From the IMG/VR virus record IMGVR_UViG_3300008113_000188, positions 1 through 33,680 of that record: a stretch of 33,680 bases of DNA; one strand, 5' to 3'. Positions 1-7,596 of the stretch are shown piece by piece. Positions within the stretch are counted from its first letter, which is position 1, and every line of letters begins with the position of its first letter. The position numbers and the translations under genes were made by a program. Below the pieces are notes generated by a model. The model ran no database searches. It was given only the letters and a program-made list of their open reading frames with translations, and was not told the origin of the DNA. This DNA is from a virus.

Positions 1-66
1 GGCAATGCGTTCACGTTTTTCGTGAATGTTTTTATAAAGACCGTCAGGTTTTTTCTTGTCTGCCAT
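1..66 (-). CDS. N-terminal part of a small basic cyanophage protein (partial)
   Basis: An ATG at 64-66 on the minus strand opens a frame that runs off the left edge. It reads MADKKKPDGLYKNIHEKRER and continues. The lysine-rich start followed by a DGLY-NIH-KRERI pattern resembles short basic proteins I know from cyanophages, whose function is unknown. It overlaps the end of the next upstream gene (stop at 44) by 23 nt in another frame, as is common in this compact genome. Only about 22 codons are present, so length and function cannot be judged. Confidence 0.6.
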   Translation of the reverse strand, partial: MADKKKPDGLYKNIHEKRERIA

Positions 67-253
67 TGTTATTCTTGCGTTCTTCTAACAGTTTAAGATA
101 CTTACACGGTTTAGTAGACTTAGCCCAATCCCTGCCAGGGTTGGGCATAATTCGATGTAACTCTGTAAAGTAACGCTCTAACCTATCAGCATCAGAAGGG
201 AGACGAATCTCCTTTTTCTTGGGATGCTTTTCCAAATTTCTGCATGATCTCAT
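44..253 (-). CDS. Small hypothetical protein, 69 aa
   Basis: A short, charged, lysine- and arginine-rich protein with no family I recognise. The part from about residue 14 on (RLPSDADRLERYF, then a proline-glycine turn PNPGRDW) looks like a folded helical domain. The ATG at 253 lies inside the preceding gene, giving a 62-nt overlap, and no better in-frame start is visible. The true protein may therefore be shorter, for example from the internal methionine near residue 36. It sits between two other small minus-strand genes and is probably co-transcribed with them. Confidence 0.5.
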   Translation of the reverse strand: MRSCRNLEKHPKKKEIRLPSDADRLERYFTELHRIMPNPGRDWAKSTKPCKYLKLLEERKNNNGRQEKT

Positions 254-449
254 CCATACACTCTAAAGACTCTAGGCGCACCAAGAGGTCAGAGATGGTG
301 GAGATGGTGAGGGGATGTTCCGCACGTGCAGCAAACGCAAGGGCATCACGCAGATGATTTCCTGCTTGATCAATTGCATCTTTCACCTGGTTAGATAATG
401 CCATTTCAGATACCTTAGGTCCTCTCACTATAGGAGTAATGATTAGCAT
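192..449 (-). CDS. Small hypothetical helical protein, 70-85 aa
   Basis: The frame encodes a mostly helical soluble protein with no recognised domain. Two starts are plausible. The ATG at 449 follows an AGGAGGA sequence 13 nt upstream. The ATG at 404 (starting MALSNQVKDAI) has an AAGG about 8 nt upstream and gives a more natural N-terminus. The AGGAGGA lies inside a perfect 13-bp inverted repeat (463-506), so translation from 449 could depend on RNA structure. The end overlaps the next small gene by 62 nt. Confidence 0.55.
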   Translation of the reverse strand: MLIITPIVRGPKVSEMALSNQVKDAIDQAGNHLRDALAFAARAEHPLTISTISDLLVRLESLECMDEIMQKFGKASQEKGDSSPF

Positions 450-462
450 TTGTGAATTAAAG

Positions 463-506
463 TCCTCCTGTTATTCTTGCATCTAAACAAAGAAATAACA
501 GGAGGA
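463..506 (-). promoter_or_regulatory. Perfect 13-bp hairpin containing a Shine-Dalgarno sequence
   Basis: Positions 463-475 (tcctcctgttatt) and 494-506 are perfect inverted copies separated by an 18-nt loop. In the minus-strand transcript the downstream arm carries AGGAGGA, the strongest ribosome-binding sequence in the area, 13 nt before the ATG at 449. When folded, that sequence is fully paired. The hairpin begins 23 nt beyond the stop of the methyltransferase gene at 529, so it may also act as a terminator or a 3' stabiliser. It lacks a clear uridine tail, which makes a simple terminator less likely. Confidence 0.55.
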
Positions 507-528
507 TGGCCGTACTAAATAAGTATGG

Positions 529-1146
529 TTACCGTTTTACAACGAAGATAAGATCATCGTAACGACCTTTGGTTTCGCGTACGTCATACACTTCAATGCC
601 ACTTGCTAGCTCGGCAGGCACTGCATCAGACAACACTTGAATGTGATCAATATGTTGAATGTCTTCAATGGCAAAAACACCACCCTCCTTTAGGAGAGGC
701 AAGTAATGTTTAACGGCGAAAAGCTGGCTGGGTAATGTGTGCGGACCATCATCAATAATGATGTCAAACTCTTGCCACGCTTCCTTTAACCCAGCAACAA
801 AACTAAGATCGTACGCATTTGCTTCATAAAATGTGTACGGGTTTTTGTTTTGATCCATGCAATGCCAGATCCATTGGTTCACAATGTCAGCAATATCTAC
901 AAGACACAGTTCAAACTGCGGTAAATATGTTTGCCATAGCAAAGAAGAGCCGCCATGTTGGACGCCGATCTCAAGAAGCTTTCCCTTTCGTTTTACATAC
1001 GGAGATAACAGGTGTTCATAAATACCTGTGTAATTATGAATCGTATCTTTATCTGTGCCGCCAGGGCGATCAAATCCGTTTACGCCATACTCTTCCAGGA
1101 TGTTGACCAATTTTTTGGAGGATGTCTCCCACTTGGGTGTGCTCAT
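529..1146 (-). CDS. Class I SAM-dependent methyltransferase (Methyltransf_24 / cephalosporin-hydroxylase-like)
   Basis: The 205-residue protein has the glycine-rich SAM-binding motif LLEIGVQHGGSSLLW at about residues 57-71, and an acidic IIDDGPHT segment near residue 130 typical of metal-assisted sugar or polyketide O-methyltransferases (CmcI/rhamnosyl O-methyltransferase type). Such enzymes transfer a methyl group from SAM to a sugar hydroxyl. Its ATG overlaps the stop of the upstream methyltransferase gene by 4 nt (ATGA), so the two are translationally coupled. Together with the GT2 gene this makes a glycan-modification operon. The substrate is unknown; sugar O-methylation is inferred from family and context. 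Confidence 0.8.
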   Translation of the reverse strand: MSTPKWETSSKKLVNILEEYGVNGFDRPGGTDKDTIHNYTGIYEHLLSPYVKRKGKLLEIGVQHGGSSLLWQTYLPQFELCLVDIADIVNQWIWHCMDQNKNPYTFYEANAYDLSFVAGLKEAWQEFDIIIDDGPHTLPSQLFAVKHYLPLLKEGGVFAIEDIQHIDHIQVLSDAVPAELASGIEVYDVRETKGRYDDLIFVVKR

Positions 1147-2321
1147 TGGTCGTACTCCTTAATTTCAGTGGTTGGTAACATCGTAATAATACGGCCGCGA
1201 TAGTGTGGACGCAGCGTTGTCTCGATAAAATCTTTGAAGTTATGCGCCAAGATAATTAGATTGTCTGGCTGATCTTCATATAAAAACTTACGGTCTTTGA
1301 TTTGGAACCCTGTGCCACCAATATATTTACCTTGTTTGGCGGGAGTGTCATCAACAACATAACCACCAGGAATGCTGCTTGAGTCCAGGGACAATGCATT
1401 GAGATATACGGATCCTTTAGCAGCAGCACCAAAGAATGCAGTACGGCCACGCAAGTTTTTAATCCATTCGGCATCCTGTTCGATTTTATCCTTTACTTCA
1501 AAGTGAAAATTTAAGTAATCAAACGTTGCTTCTTCTTTGATAAATCTTTCGGCTGCACCGTCAGGGGCAGACGGTTCTTTATTTGTCATCCATAGGCGCA
1601 TGCTACCGCCATGAATAGTTTGTTCTTGGGCAAAAATAATCTTTAGTCCATATTCCTTGAAGATTTCAGCCAGGGGTGTTACCAGCCAGTAGTAATAATG
1701 CTCGTGGTAAAACTGGTCGAATTGATACGTCTGGAGGGTGCGTAACGTATAAGGGAACTCCAGGATCCAGATGCCGTCTAGAAACTTGACAATCCCTCGC
1801 AAAAATTTATGGATGTCTTTGGTATGTTGGAAAACATTTGTTGATGTAATGACGTTTGCCTTGGGAAGATCCAACTCGTCAGAGAAGAATCCATTAACAA
1901 ACTCAATGCCACTGGCCTCATTCACTGTCTTGAAAATTGCACTGGCATCTACGTTGATGCAACGTATGTCACGTTCACTGCATTCCTTAAATGTTTTTAA
2001 GAGGGTGCCGTCATTGCCGCCAATGTCAATGATGGTTCCATGGTTGAGATGCTTGAAAGAATCAAACATCTTTTGGCAGTGCTCTTGGTATGGCTTGCTT
2101 ACGCCAGAGTTATATGCATAATTTGCATACAGTTCTTCAGGGGGTACCGCCAGGTCTAGGTGGATCGTGCGATTTAAATCTTGAATAGCATGCAGGCGGT
2201 ACCGCTTGGCATAAATAGAATCACTGCGGGTTTCATGCAATTGATTTGCAAGCGGCATACGCCCTAGATCTAACAACGTATTGCTAGACCCAGCGGAGAT
2301 CCTCAGTGCGCTTGGGATCAT
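1143..2321 (-). CDS. NDP-hexose C-methyltransferase-like protein with degenerate zinc site
   Basis: The protein follows the three-part plan of TylC3/NovU-type sugar C-methyltransferases. It has an N-terminal segment (LLDLGRMPLANQL), a central SAM fold (IIDIGGNDGTLL; FDQFYHEHYYYW; HGGSMRLW) and a C-terminal Methyltransf_14 region (FFGAAAKGSVYLNAL). The two CxxC pairs that bind zinc in this family are absent: LRIS-AGSSN and QDLNRT stand where they should be. The ATG at 2321 (392 aa) is preferred. An extension to a GTG at 2375 would overlap the GT2 gene by 92 nt instead of 38. The methyl acceptor is probably a nucleotide sugar, but the lost zinc site may have changed function. Confidence 0.8.
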   Translation of the reverse strand: MIPSALRISAGSSNTLLDLGRMPLANQLHETRSDSIYAKRYRLHAIQDLNRTIHLDLAVPPEELYANYAYNSGVSKPYQEHCQKMFDSFKHLNHGTIIDIGGNDGTLLKTFKECSERDIRCINVDASAIFKTVNEASGIEFVNGFFSDELDLPKANVITSTNVFQHTKDIHKFLRGIVKFLDGIWILEFPYTLRTLQTYQFDQFYHEHYYYWLVTPLAEIFKEYGLKIIFAQEQTIHGGSMRLWMTNKEPSAPDGAAERFIKEEATFDYLNFHFEVKDKIEQDAEWIKNLRGRTAFFGAAAKGSVYLNALSLDSSSIPGGYVVDDTPAKQGKYIGGTGFQIKDRKFLYEDQPDNLIILAHNFKDFIETTLRPHYRGRIITMLPTTEIKEYDQ

Positions 2322-3012
2322 AGTGCCAATAGTTGATTGGATATCCGAGATCAAAGGGTGTTTGGTAAAGCTCACGGTCTGGGAATCCTCCCCATTTATC
2401 TACATAGTAGTTAAAATTTTTGGCAAACGTAATTTGATTACGTTCTTCAAATGTTTTGCAGCTATGCAATGTACTGCTTGTAATGTGCGTATTTTCTAAA
2501 GGGAAAGACGACATCGTTACACCGGCTAGCTTTTGGCGATACCGATAGTCATTGTCTTCAAAGTACCCTGGATAAAAATTTTCATCCAAGTACCCAACAG
2601 TGTTCAGCAAATGTGGGGTAATTACAATGCCGCACATTTCGTCATTGCCAAGTCCCAAGGTCATGCCATTGGGGTGATCGTCGATAACGTCAGATAGACG
2701 CTTCAATTCTCCTTTGTCCGGATACCAATCAAATCCTGTAAATACCCAATGACGGCAATCAGTGTTTTGACGGATGGCTAGGTTAACGGCACCCGGATAA
2801 CCAGTATTTTGTACTGTTTTCAGGACTGAAACCTCACCAATATGCTTTGGTTTTTCTTGGTGAATGCGGTTAAGGGCAGTTGCTACTGATTTGTCCTGAC
2901 CGCAGGAGTTATCAATAATAAAATAACGCTTGATTGGATGGTCAATTGTTTTGAAATGCTGATATAACTTGGGCCCATCACGCAAAACAGCTGTGCAAAG
3001 TACATCAATCAT
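2284..3012 (-). CDS. Glycosyltransferase family 2-like protein
   Basis: The 242-residue protein has the layout of rhamnosyl-type GT2 enzymes. There is a Rossmann-like start (VLCTAVLRDGPKL), YFIIDNSC near residue 30, a NTGYPGAVNLAI segment, a central WVFTGFDWYPD in place of the usual DDD/DxD metal site, and YFEDNDYRYR, matching the EDxD motif near the catalytic base. It would transfer a sugar from a nucleotide donor to a glycan in the host cytoplasm. It is the first large gene of an operon with two methyltransferases, and its ATG overlaps the end of a 40-codon gene by 8 nt. The linkage formed is unknown. Confidence 0.8.
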   Translation of the reverse strand: MIDVLCTAVLRDGPKLYQHFKTIDHPIKRYFIIDNSCGQDKSVATALNRIHQEKPKHIGEVSVLKTVQNTGYPGAVNLAIRQNTDCRHWVFTGFDWYPDKGELKRLSDVIDDHPNGMTLGLGNDEMCGIVITPHLLNTVGYLDENFYPGYFEDNDYRYRQKLAGVTMSSFPLENTHITSSTLHSCKTFEERNQITFAKNFNYYVDKWGGFPDRELYQTPFDLGYPINYWHYDPKRTEDLRWV

Positions 3013-3127
3013 TGTTTGGGTTCCTGTTTAAAACTGTTTGGATACTGTTGGCAATGGCGCCAGGGATCCAGGAGAGGCATGAATACCAACCTTTGATCCA
3101 ATACCAGGCTTTTTGTAGGCCGTTCAT
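3005..3127 (-). CDS. Micro-ORF, 40 aa, aromatic-rich, coupled to GT2
   Basis: A 40-codon frame (MNGLQKAWYWIKGWYSCLSW...) begins with an ATG that overlaps the stop of the preceding 33-aa gene by 4 nt (ATGA). It ends 8 nt inside the GT2 gene. The overlaps on both sides argue that it is translated. It is rich in tryptophan and tyrosine, with an amphipathic or membrane-peripheral look, and ends in polar residues (NRNPNND). No family is recognised. It could serve as a membrane anchor or partner for the glycosyltransferase, or act only to couple translation. Confidence 0.5.
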   Translation of the reverse strand: MNGLQKAWYWIKGWYSCLSWIPGAIANSIQTVLNRNPNND

Positions 3128-3225
3128 TGGTTAGGTGCTACTACAAAAATAAGGTAAACGTCAAGAGCTACCACTGTCATCATCGCCAGTAAGATGCTGG
3201 CCACTGCATACTCAAATCCTTTCAT
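3124..3225 (-). CDS. Micro-ORF, 33 aa, single-pass membrane peptide
   Basis: A 33-codon frame begins MKGFEYAVASILLAMMTV. Almost the whole peptide (residues 6-30) is hydrophobic, so it is a predicted single transmembrane segment with a short KGFE N-terminus and a polar PNQ tail. Its TGA overlaps the ATG of the next 40-aa frame. It is the first gene of the glycosyltransferase-methyltransferase operon, which diverges from the nuclease gene at 3278. No clear Shine-Dalgarno sequence is visible. Function is unknown. Confidence 0.5.
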   Translation of the reverse strand: MKGFEYAVASILLAMMTVVALDVYLIFVVAPNQ

Positions 3226-3277
3226 TCGCGTTTCGTTAGTAAAGGGAGTAACCTGAGAATAATATACAAAACCACTA

Positions 3278-4120
3278 ATGGTTGCTAAGATTGAATCACA
3301 AGATCCTTGGGTAAAAGTCCAGGATCAGCAACCAGAACTCATGCGGAACCTTAACAGGGCCGCAACCAGAATTACGCTTAACGGCAAAAGGCATTACACC
3401 ACACCGTTACCCACTGGTCCAGCCCCGTCCGTAACTACTATCATTTCTGAGACAGCTTCCGAAGCAAACAAACGGAAGCTTGAAATGTGGTCCAAAGCAA
3501 ATCCAGGGGTGAAAGAAGCAGCTGCAGAACGTGGCACTGCAATCCATTATGGTATGGAACAGTACCTCAAAGGTAACAAAACTCCGGACATTGCTGATGA
3601 GTACCAAGAGTTTTGGCAGGGTATGCCGTCGATTTTGGATCAGTTTGACGAAGTTTTATGGGCGGAAACACCTATTGCTGATCGTTTTAAATTTACTGTT
3701 GGTGCTGATGACGTTGCTCGTGTGTGGGGTTGCGATCCTGACGGGCGAGCTTGGGCTGGTGCTCCCGACATCATTGGTGTGGTTAATAATAAGCTCACTC
3801 TGGCTGACTTAAAAACCAGCGTCAAACCCTATAGCCGTAAGTGGCCCAAGGACCTGGAGAAAGGTTCGCCTGAATGGCGTGATCTCCTGGGTGGTCACAT
3901 GAAATTTAAAAAAACTCTTAAGCAATTAGCTGCATACGATCTTGGTATTCAACAAACACTTGGAATGACGGTCCAGCAGGCAGCCATCTTGGTGTCAACG
4001 CCAGTACGTACGCAGGTCTTTAAGATCTCCAGGAGGTTTCTGGATGCACTGCATGCTGACTGGTATAAGCTCGTTGATGAGTACTACACTCAGCTGCAAA
4101 CTATAGAAGAATTAAATTAA
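3278..4120 (+). CDS. PD-(D/E)XK superfamily nuclease (Cas4/RecB-like exonuclease)
   Basis: This 280-residue protein shows the ordered motifs of phage PD-(D/E)XK exonucleases. They are RGTAIHYGMEQYL (H90), an acidic residue at E130, GAPDIIGVV with D164, LADLKTS with D177 and K179, and QLAAYDLG at 216-223. These make the metal site used to degrade DNA ends, and related phage proteins act in replication, recombination or host DNA breakdown. It is the first gene of the plus-strand replication block, about 0.8 kb before the primase-helicase. Its end overlaps the convergent minus gene by 4 nt. No adjacent cas genes exist, so a CRISPR role is not supported. Confidence 0.85.
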   Translation: MVAKIESQDPWVKVQDQQPELMRNLNRAATRITLNGKRHYTTPLPTGPAPSVTTIISETASEANKRKLEMWSKANPGVKEAAAERGTAIHYGMEQYLKGNKTPDIADEYQEFWQGMPSILDQFDEVLWAETPIADRFKFTVGADDVARVWGCDPDGRAWAGAPDIIGVVNNKLTLADLKTSVKPYSRKWPKDLEKGSPEWRDLLGGHMKFKKTLKQLAAYDLGIQQTLGMTVQQAAILVSTPVRTQVFKISRRFLDALHADWYKLVDEYYTQLQTIEELN

Positions 4121-4494
4121 ATATCTTTCTTTTTGCTGCGGACATCTTTCAGTTTGTCGCGCAAACCTGCAATCTTTTCCTTGATGCGAGCTTCTTGGCC
4201 CATTGAGGTTTTTCCTGCACTTGACTTACCACTTAAACGTTCTTCACGTTTTTCACGGCGGCGCTCCGAAGTTTGTGCTACTTTACGACGCTCTAATTCT
4301 TTTTCACGACGAGCTTTTTCTCTACGGCGTTCTTCCCTTTGGCGTAAAGCGTCTGCTTGATATGCTTCGGAACGTGTAACACCTTCTCCGCGACGCTTTT
4401 GGCCCATTTCAGAACCTTGGCCCGCGCTGCGTCCTCGGCCACCTTTGGGCCCTTTGCCACTGCCACCGCTGGAGTACCTACCTGCTAAAGCCAT
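4117..4494 (-). CDS. Highly charged coiled-coil hypothetical protein, 125 aa
   Basis: The protein starts with a glycine-, serine- and lysine-rich tail (residues 1-40), followed by a long run of arginine, lysine and glutamate (about 45-95) that should form a single extended helix or coiled coil. A second basic helix ends in KKKDI. It is strongly basic, so nucleic acid binding or packing inside the virion is possible, but no family is recognised. The opposite strand also has an open frame here, which I consider a shadow of the repeated Arg/Glu codons. It converges with the nuclease gene. Confidence 0.6.
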   Translation of the reverse strand: MALAGRYSSGGSGKGPKGGRGRSAGQGSEMGQKRRGEGVTRSEAYQADALRQREERRREKARREKELERRKVAQTSERRREKREERLSGKSSAGKTSMGQEARIKEKIAGLRDKLKDVRSKKKDI

Positions 4495-4544
4495 TGTTTA
4501 CTTTTGATTCTTTGTATATTATATGTCAAATTGTCTAACTAAAA

Positions 4545-4718
4545 ATGCGTTGGAGTGAACTGTCGTCAGAGGACAAGCAAAAGCGCATTGCGTGGTCTGT
4601 TGCAACATCATGTGCAATTGAAACACGGCAAGATCCAGTAGATATATACAACAGACTTATGGATGAATATCAATCTATGTCTAAGTCTAATGAGACTCAG
4701 ATCTCTGGAAAGCCATAA
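4545..4718 (+). CDS. Small hypothetical protein, 57 aa
   Basis: The frame begins MRWSELSSEDKQKRIAWSV and ends with TAA at 4716. It reads as a compact acidic-basic helical protein (DPVDIYNRLMDEYQ). It lies between the divergent charged protein at 4117-4494 and the 62-aa gene at 4772, on the same strand as the primase-helicase, so it is probably part of that transcript. A TATATT sequence 25-30 nt upstream could be a -10 element. Function is unknown. Confidence 0.55.
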   Translation: MRWSELSSEDKQKRIAWSVATSCAIETRQDPVDIYNRLMDEYQSMSKSNETQISGKP

Positions 4719-4771
4719 CCTTCTTCATGGATTGCCAGGCGTAGGATAAGAAGACACTCAAAACCCTCCTC

Positions 4772-4960
4772 ATGGATATCCACGTTTCCGTGGGTGAGTG
4801 GACGAATAGTCTCAGGAACCGCATGGATAGTGCGGTGGAAGGGGACGTTTTTTGTCTGCCCACCAGTATGCATCTCCATGTTTTCTCATTGCTTCAGGAG
4901 GGTTATTTCCCTGACCGGGACTTTAAAGTAAAGCTTGATTCCTCACTGAACGCACGATGA
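4772..4960 (+). CDS. Small hypothetical protein, 62 aa, coupled to primase-helicase
   Basis: The protein reads as a soluble alpha/beta fold (for example YFPDRDFKVKLD near the end). Its TGA overlaps the ATG of the primase-helicase by 4 nt, strong support that it is translated and coupled to that gene. The region 4719-4771 just upstream carries a near-duplicate of its start (cttcatggattgcc against ctcatggatatcc), probably a small local duplication. No domain is recognised; a role as a small replication accessory is only a guess from position. Confidence 0.55.
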   Translation: MDIHVSVGEWTNSLRNRMDSAVEGDVFCLPTSMHLHVFSLLQEGYFPDRDFKVKLDSSLNAR

Positions 4961-7596
4961 ATACAAACCAATATTCCCTTAAGCCAGGCGAAATTCGTAT
5001 TGATTTCATTCCTGTTGACTGGCCTCTCACCCCACTTGGTGCCAACAAGGATCCGTATGTTGTTGGCTGGCAAGCCAAGCCATTTAGTGTTGGTGAAATT
5101 GAAGAGGAGCTAACAACTGGAGACTGTAAAGCAATTGGTTTGCTTGGTGGTCCTGTCTACAACCATCCCTACGGTTTGATCTGGGTTGATATTGATGGCC
5201 CCAGCGTTTACAAACTTGTAGAGGAACTGGCGGGTGTTTCATTTAAAGAAGCATTACCACCCACGCTGACAGTCTTCAGTGGTAAAGAAGGTCGTGAGAG
5301 GCGGCTGTACAAAATAGATCGCGATTCTCACAAGCACATCATCCGTAATAAATACACATGGCATGGTGAAGAAAACAAAGAGAAACTAGAGATTCTTTGG
5401 AAGCGGCACCAGGGTGTTCTCATGGGTCTACACCCTGAGACTGATGGTTATTACACCGTTGAAGGACATGGTTTTGAATGGGCGCAAGACCTACCGCAAT
5501 TCCCTGCTTGGTTGTTGACTTGCATCATCAATAAAAATGTCAAGCACGGGAAGCCAGCCACAGAAACAACACGTATGGCTGGTGCCAACTTCGTGATCCA
5601 GGCGCAGATTGGACTTGATCGTGACATCCAACTCGCCAAGGAAGCAACGTGGGGTATGCCTCCAGAGGCTGCAGATGATTACGACATCTGGATCACGGTC
5701 GGACAATCACTCCACTCATTAGACGAATCATTGCTTGATGAGTGGGATAACTGGTCAAAACAGTCGAGTAAATACAAGGACGGTGAATGTCACCGTCGCT
5801 GGCTTTCGTTTAGTCGTGGTGGCGGCAGAACGCTTGGGTCATTGGTTCATATTGCTCAGGAGAATGGCTGGCAACCTTCTCAGGAACACAAGGTAATGAC
5901 TGTTGATGATGCGACACTTGATCATGTGTCTGCATTGGTTGAAGAAATTGAAAACGATTTAGGACTGACTGAGATGGCACTGGCTGAAAAACCGCGCACC
6001 CTTCACACAACTGATACATGGAATACGCAGTCGCGGCCGCAGGCTGAGCGCAAAAAAAACAAGGAAGACAAAGAAGATAAGAAACGTTCCAGAAACCCCG
6101 CATCGAGTGAGATCACCGACAATGTGCTCAACATGTATACAGGTGATCTACGGTACAGTCAACCCCATGGTCAGTTTTTCTTATACAACAAAACCAATGG
6201 TTTGTGGGAGCCACTGACCAAAGTTGAAATGATGGGTGACCTCCGCAACAAACTTAAATATCAAGATTTGCCAGCGGGGTTTACGCACAATCTCATGAAA
6301 GATATATACGCTCAACTTCAATCGGAAGTTCCATTTGAAGATTGGTGTGATGGCTCTGAGTACCTTCTGTTTACTAATGGTGTATTAGATGTCAAAGCAA
6401 AAGAACTTCTGGCATTCAACCGCAATTACTACCTCATACAACAAATGCCATACGAGTATGATCCTTCCGCTACATGTGAAGAGATCGTCACTTGGCTAAC
6501 GCACACCCAACATGCAAGCTGGAATCGAACTCAAGTCCTGCGCGCCTGGCTGCGTGCCACACTTCTGGGTCGTTATGAGATCCAGAAGTTTGTAGAGATT
6601 GTGGGCCCTGGTAAATCAGGTAAATCTACATACGCCAACCTTGCTGTTGCACTGGTAGGTAAACAGAATACTTACTCCACTGACTTTGAAAACCTGGAGA
6701 AGAACAGGTTTGAAGCTGCTAGTTACATGGGTAAAAAGCTGTTGCTCTTCCAGGATGCTGACCGTTGGGGCGGCTCCGTTTCCAAGCTGAAAGCAATCAC
6801 GGGTAATGATTGGATTCGTTCTGAACGTAAGTATCAAACTGAAAGTCAAGATCCATTTCAGTACCATGGGGTGGTAATGATCACAGCTAATGAAGCAATT
6901 CAATCAACTGATTACACTTCTGGCCTTGCGCGTCGCCGTCTTACTATCCCGTTCGACCGTCCATTTGAAGGCGGCCAAGCTGAACAAAAGGAACTGATTA
7001 AGTTTGATGCCAAGGGCAATCCGCAGGGTGTTTTTGCACCGTTGCTGTCGGGGTTGGTGAACTGGCTGTTGGATATGACAGAAGATGACATGCGCTCTTA
7101 CTTGATGGAGACCAGTAAGAATGTCTCCTTCTTCCAGAAGTATGAGAAGACGCAATCACTTCGTTCTAACCCACTGTTGGATTGGATGGACCACAAGATT
7201 ATTTTTGATCCAGGTGTGTCAACACCCGTTGGTTTTTGTAAGGCACAACCTGCTGGTGGCTCTGGTTACTTTATGAATTGGACGGAATGGTTGTACGCCA
7301 GCTATGCCGAATTCTGTAAAAGCAGTAATGTCAACACCATGTCTCGTGGCCGTTTCGAACCACTGTTCCTTGATATCTGTAAGCACCAGCTCAAACTAAA
7401 TGTCTACGGCATTAAAACCAGTCGTGGCATGCGTATCGTTAATGCTGCAGTGCGTGAGTCTAATAAGACTAAATATGATAACTATCCATCCATTGTAGAA
7501 GTTGCTGCTAAACCAGAAGAATATGAACAACTCTACGGAGCTGTGCTAACTGCAACTACTGATGCCATAATGGATGAAAATGCTATCGATATGTGA
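4957..7596 (+). CDS. Primase-polymerase / D5-type SF3 helicase fusion
   Basis: An 879-residue replication protein with three parts. Residues 1-190 resemble an archaeo-eukaryotic prim-pol domain, with catalytic acids in WVDIDG (D78, D80) and a GLHPETDGYY segment near 157-166. Residues about 225-305 look like PriCT (WGMPPEAADDYDIWITVG and SFSRGGGRTLGSL). After a lysine-rich linker (366-379) come a D5-N region and an SF3 helicase: Walker A GPGKSGKST (550-558), Walker B LLLFQDAD (595-602), sensor MITANE (N645) and LARRR as arginine finger. It would unwind the origin and make primers. It overlaps the genes on both sides by 4 nt. Confidence 0.9.
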   Translation: MNTNQYSLKPGEIRIDFIPVDWPLTPLGANKDPYVVGWQAKPFSVGEIEEELTTGDCKAIGLLGGPVYNHPYGLIWVDIDGPSVYKLVEELAGVSFKEALPPTLTVFSGKEGRERRLYKIDRDSHKHIIRNKYTWHGEENKEKLEILWKRHQGVLMGLHPETDGYYTVEGHGFEWAQDLPQFPAWLLTCIINKNVKHGKPATETTRMAGANFVIQAQIGLDRDIQLAKEATWGMPPEAADDYDIWITVGQSLHSLDESLLDEWDNWSKQSSKYKDGECHRRWLSFSRGGGRTLGSLVHIAQENGWQPSQEHKVMTVDDATLDHVSALVEEIENDLGLTEMALAEKPRTLHTTDTWNTQSRPQAERKKNKEDKEDKKRSRNPASSEITDNVLNMYTGDLRYSQPHGQFFLYNKTNGLWEPLTKVEMMGDLRNKLKYQDLPAGFTHNLMKDIYAQLQSEVPFEDWCDGSEYLLFTNGVLDVKAKELLAFNRNYYLIQQMPYEYDPSATCEEIVTWLTHTQHASWNRTQVLRAWLRATLLGRYEIQKFVEIVGPGKSGKSTYANLAVALVGKQNTYSTDFENLEKNRFEAASYMGKKLLLFQDADRWGGSVSKLKAITGNDWIRSERKYQTESQDPFQYHGVVMITANEAIQSTDYTSGLARRRLTIPFDRPFEGGQAEQKELIKFDAKGNPQGVFAPLLSGLVNWLLDMTEDDMRSYLMETSKNVSFFQKYEKTQSLRSNPLLDWMDHKIIFDPGVSTPVGFCKAQPAGGSGYFMNWTEWLYASYAEFCKSSNVNTMSRGRFEPLFLDICKHQLKLNVYGIKTSRGMRIVNAAVRESNKTKYDNYPSIVEVAAKPEEYEQLYGAVLTATTDAIMDENAIDM

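Noticed and set aside
424-436. ctcactatagg, an 11-base match to the core of the T7 RNA polymerase promoter, on the plus strand
   Set aside because: The upstream T7 specificity bases are absent, no plus-strand gene follows, and no phage RNA polymerase gene is visible. It is probably chance.
3278-4120. Reading the PD-(D/E)XK nuclease as Cas4 and looking for a CRISPR system
   Set aside because: No cas1/cas2 and no repeat-spacer array are present. The only tandem repeats encode collagen. Phage exonuclease is the better call.
4697-4879. Minus-strand frame with two IHEEG repeats
   Set aside because: It lies opposite the start of the 62-aa gene, which has ATGA coupling. The repeat comes from a small local duplication of the DNA.
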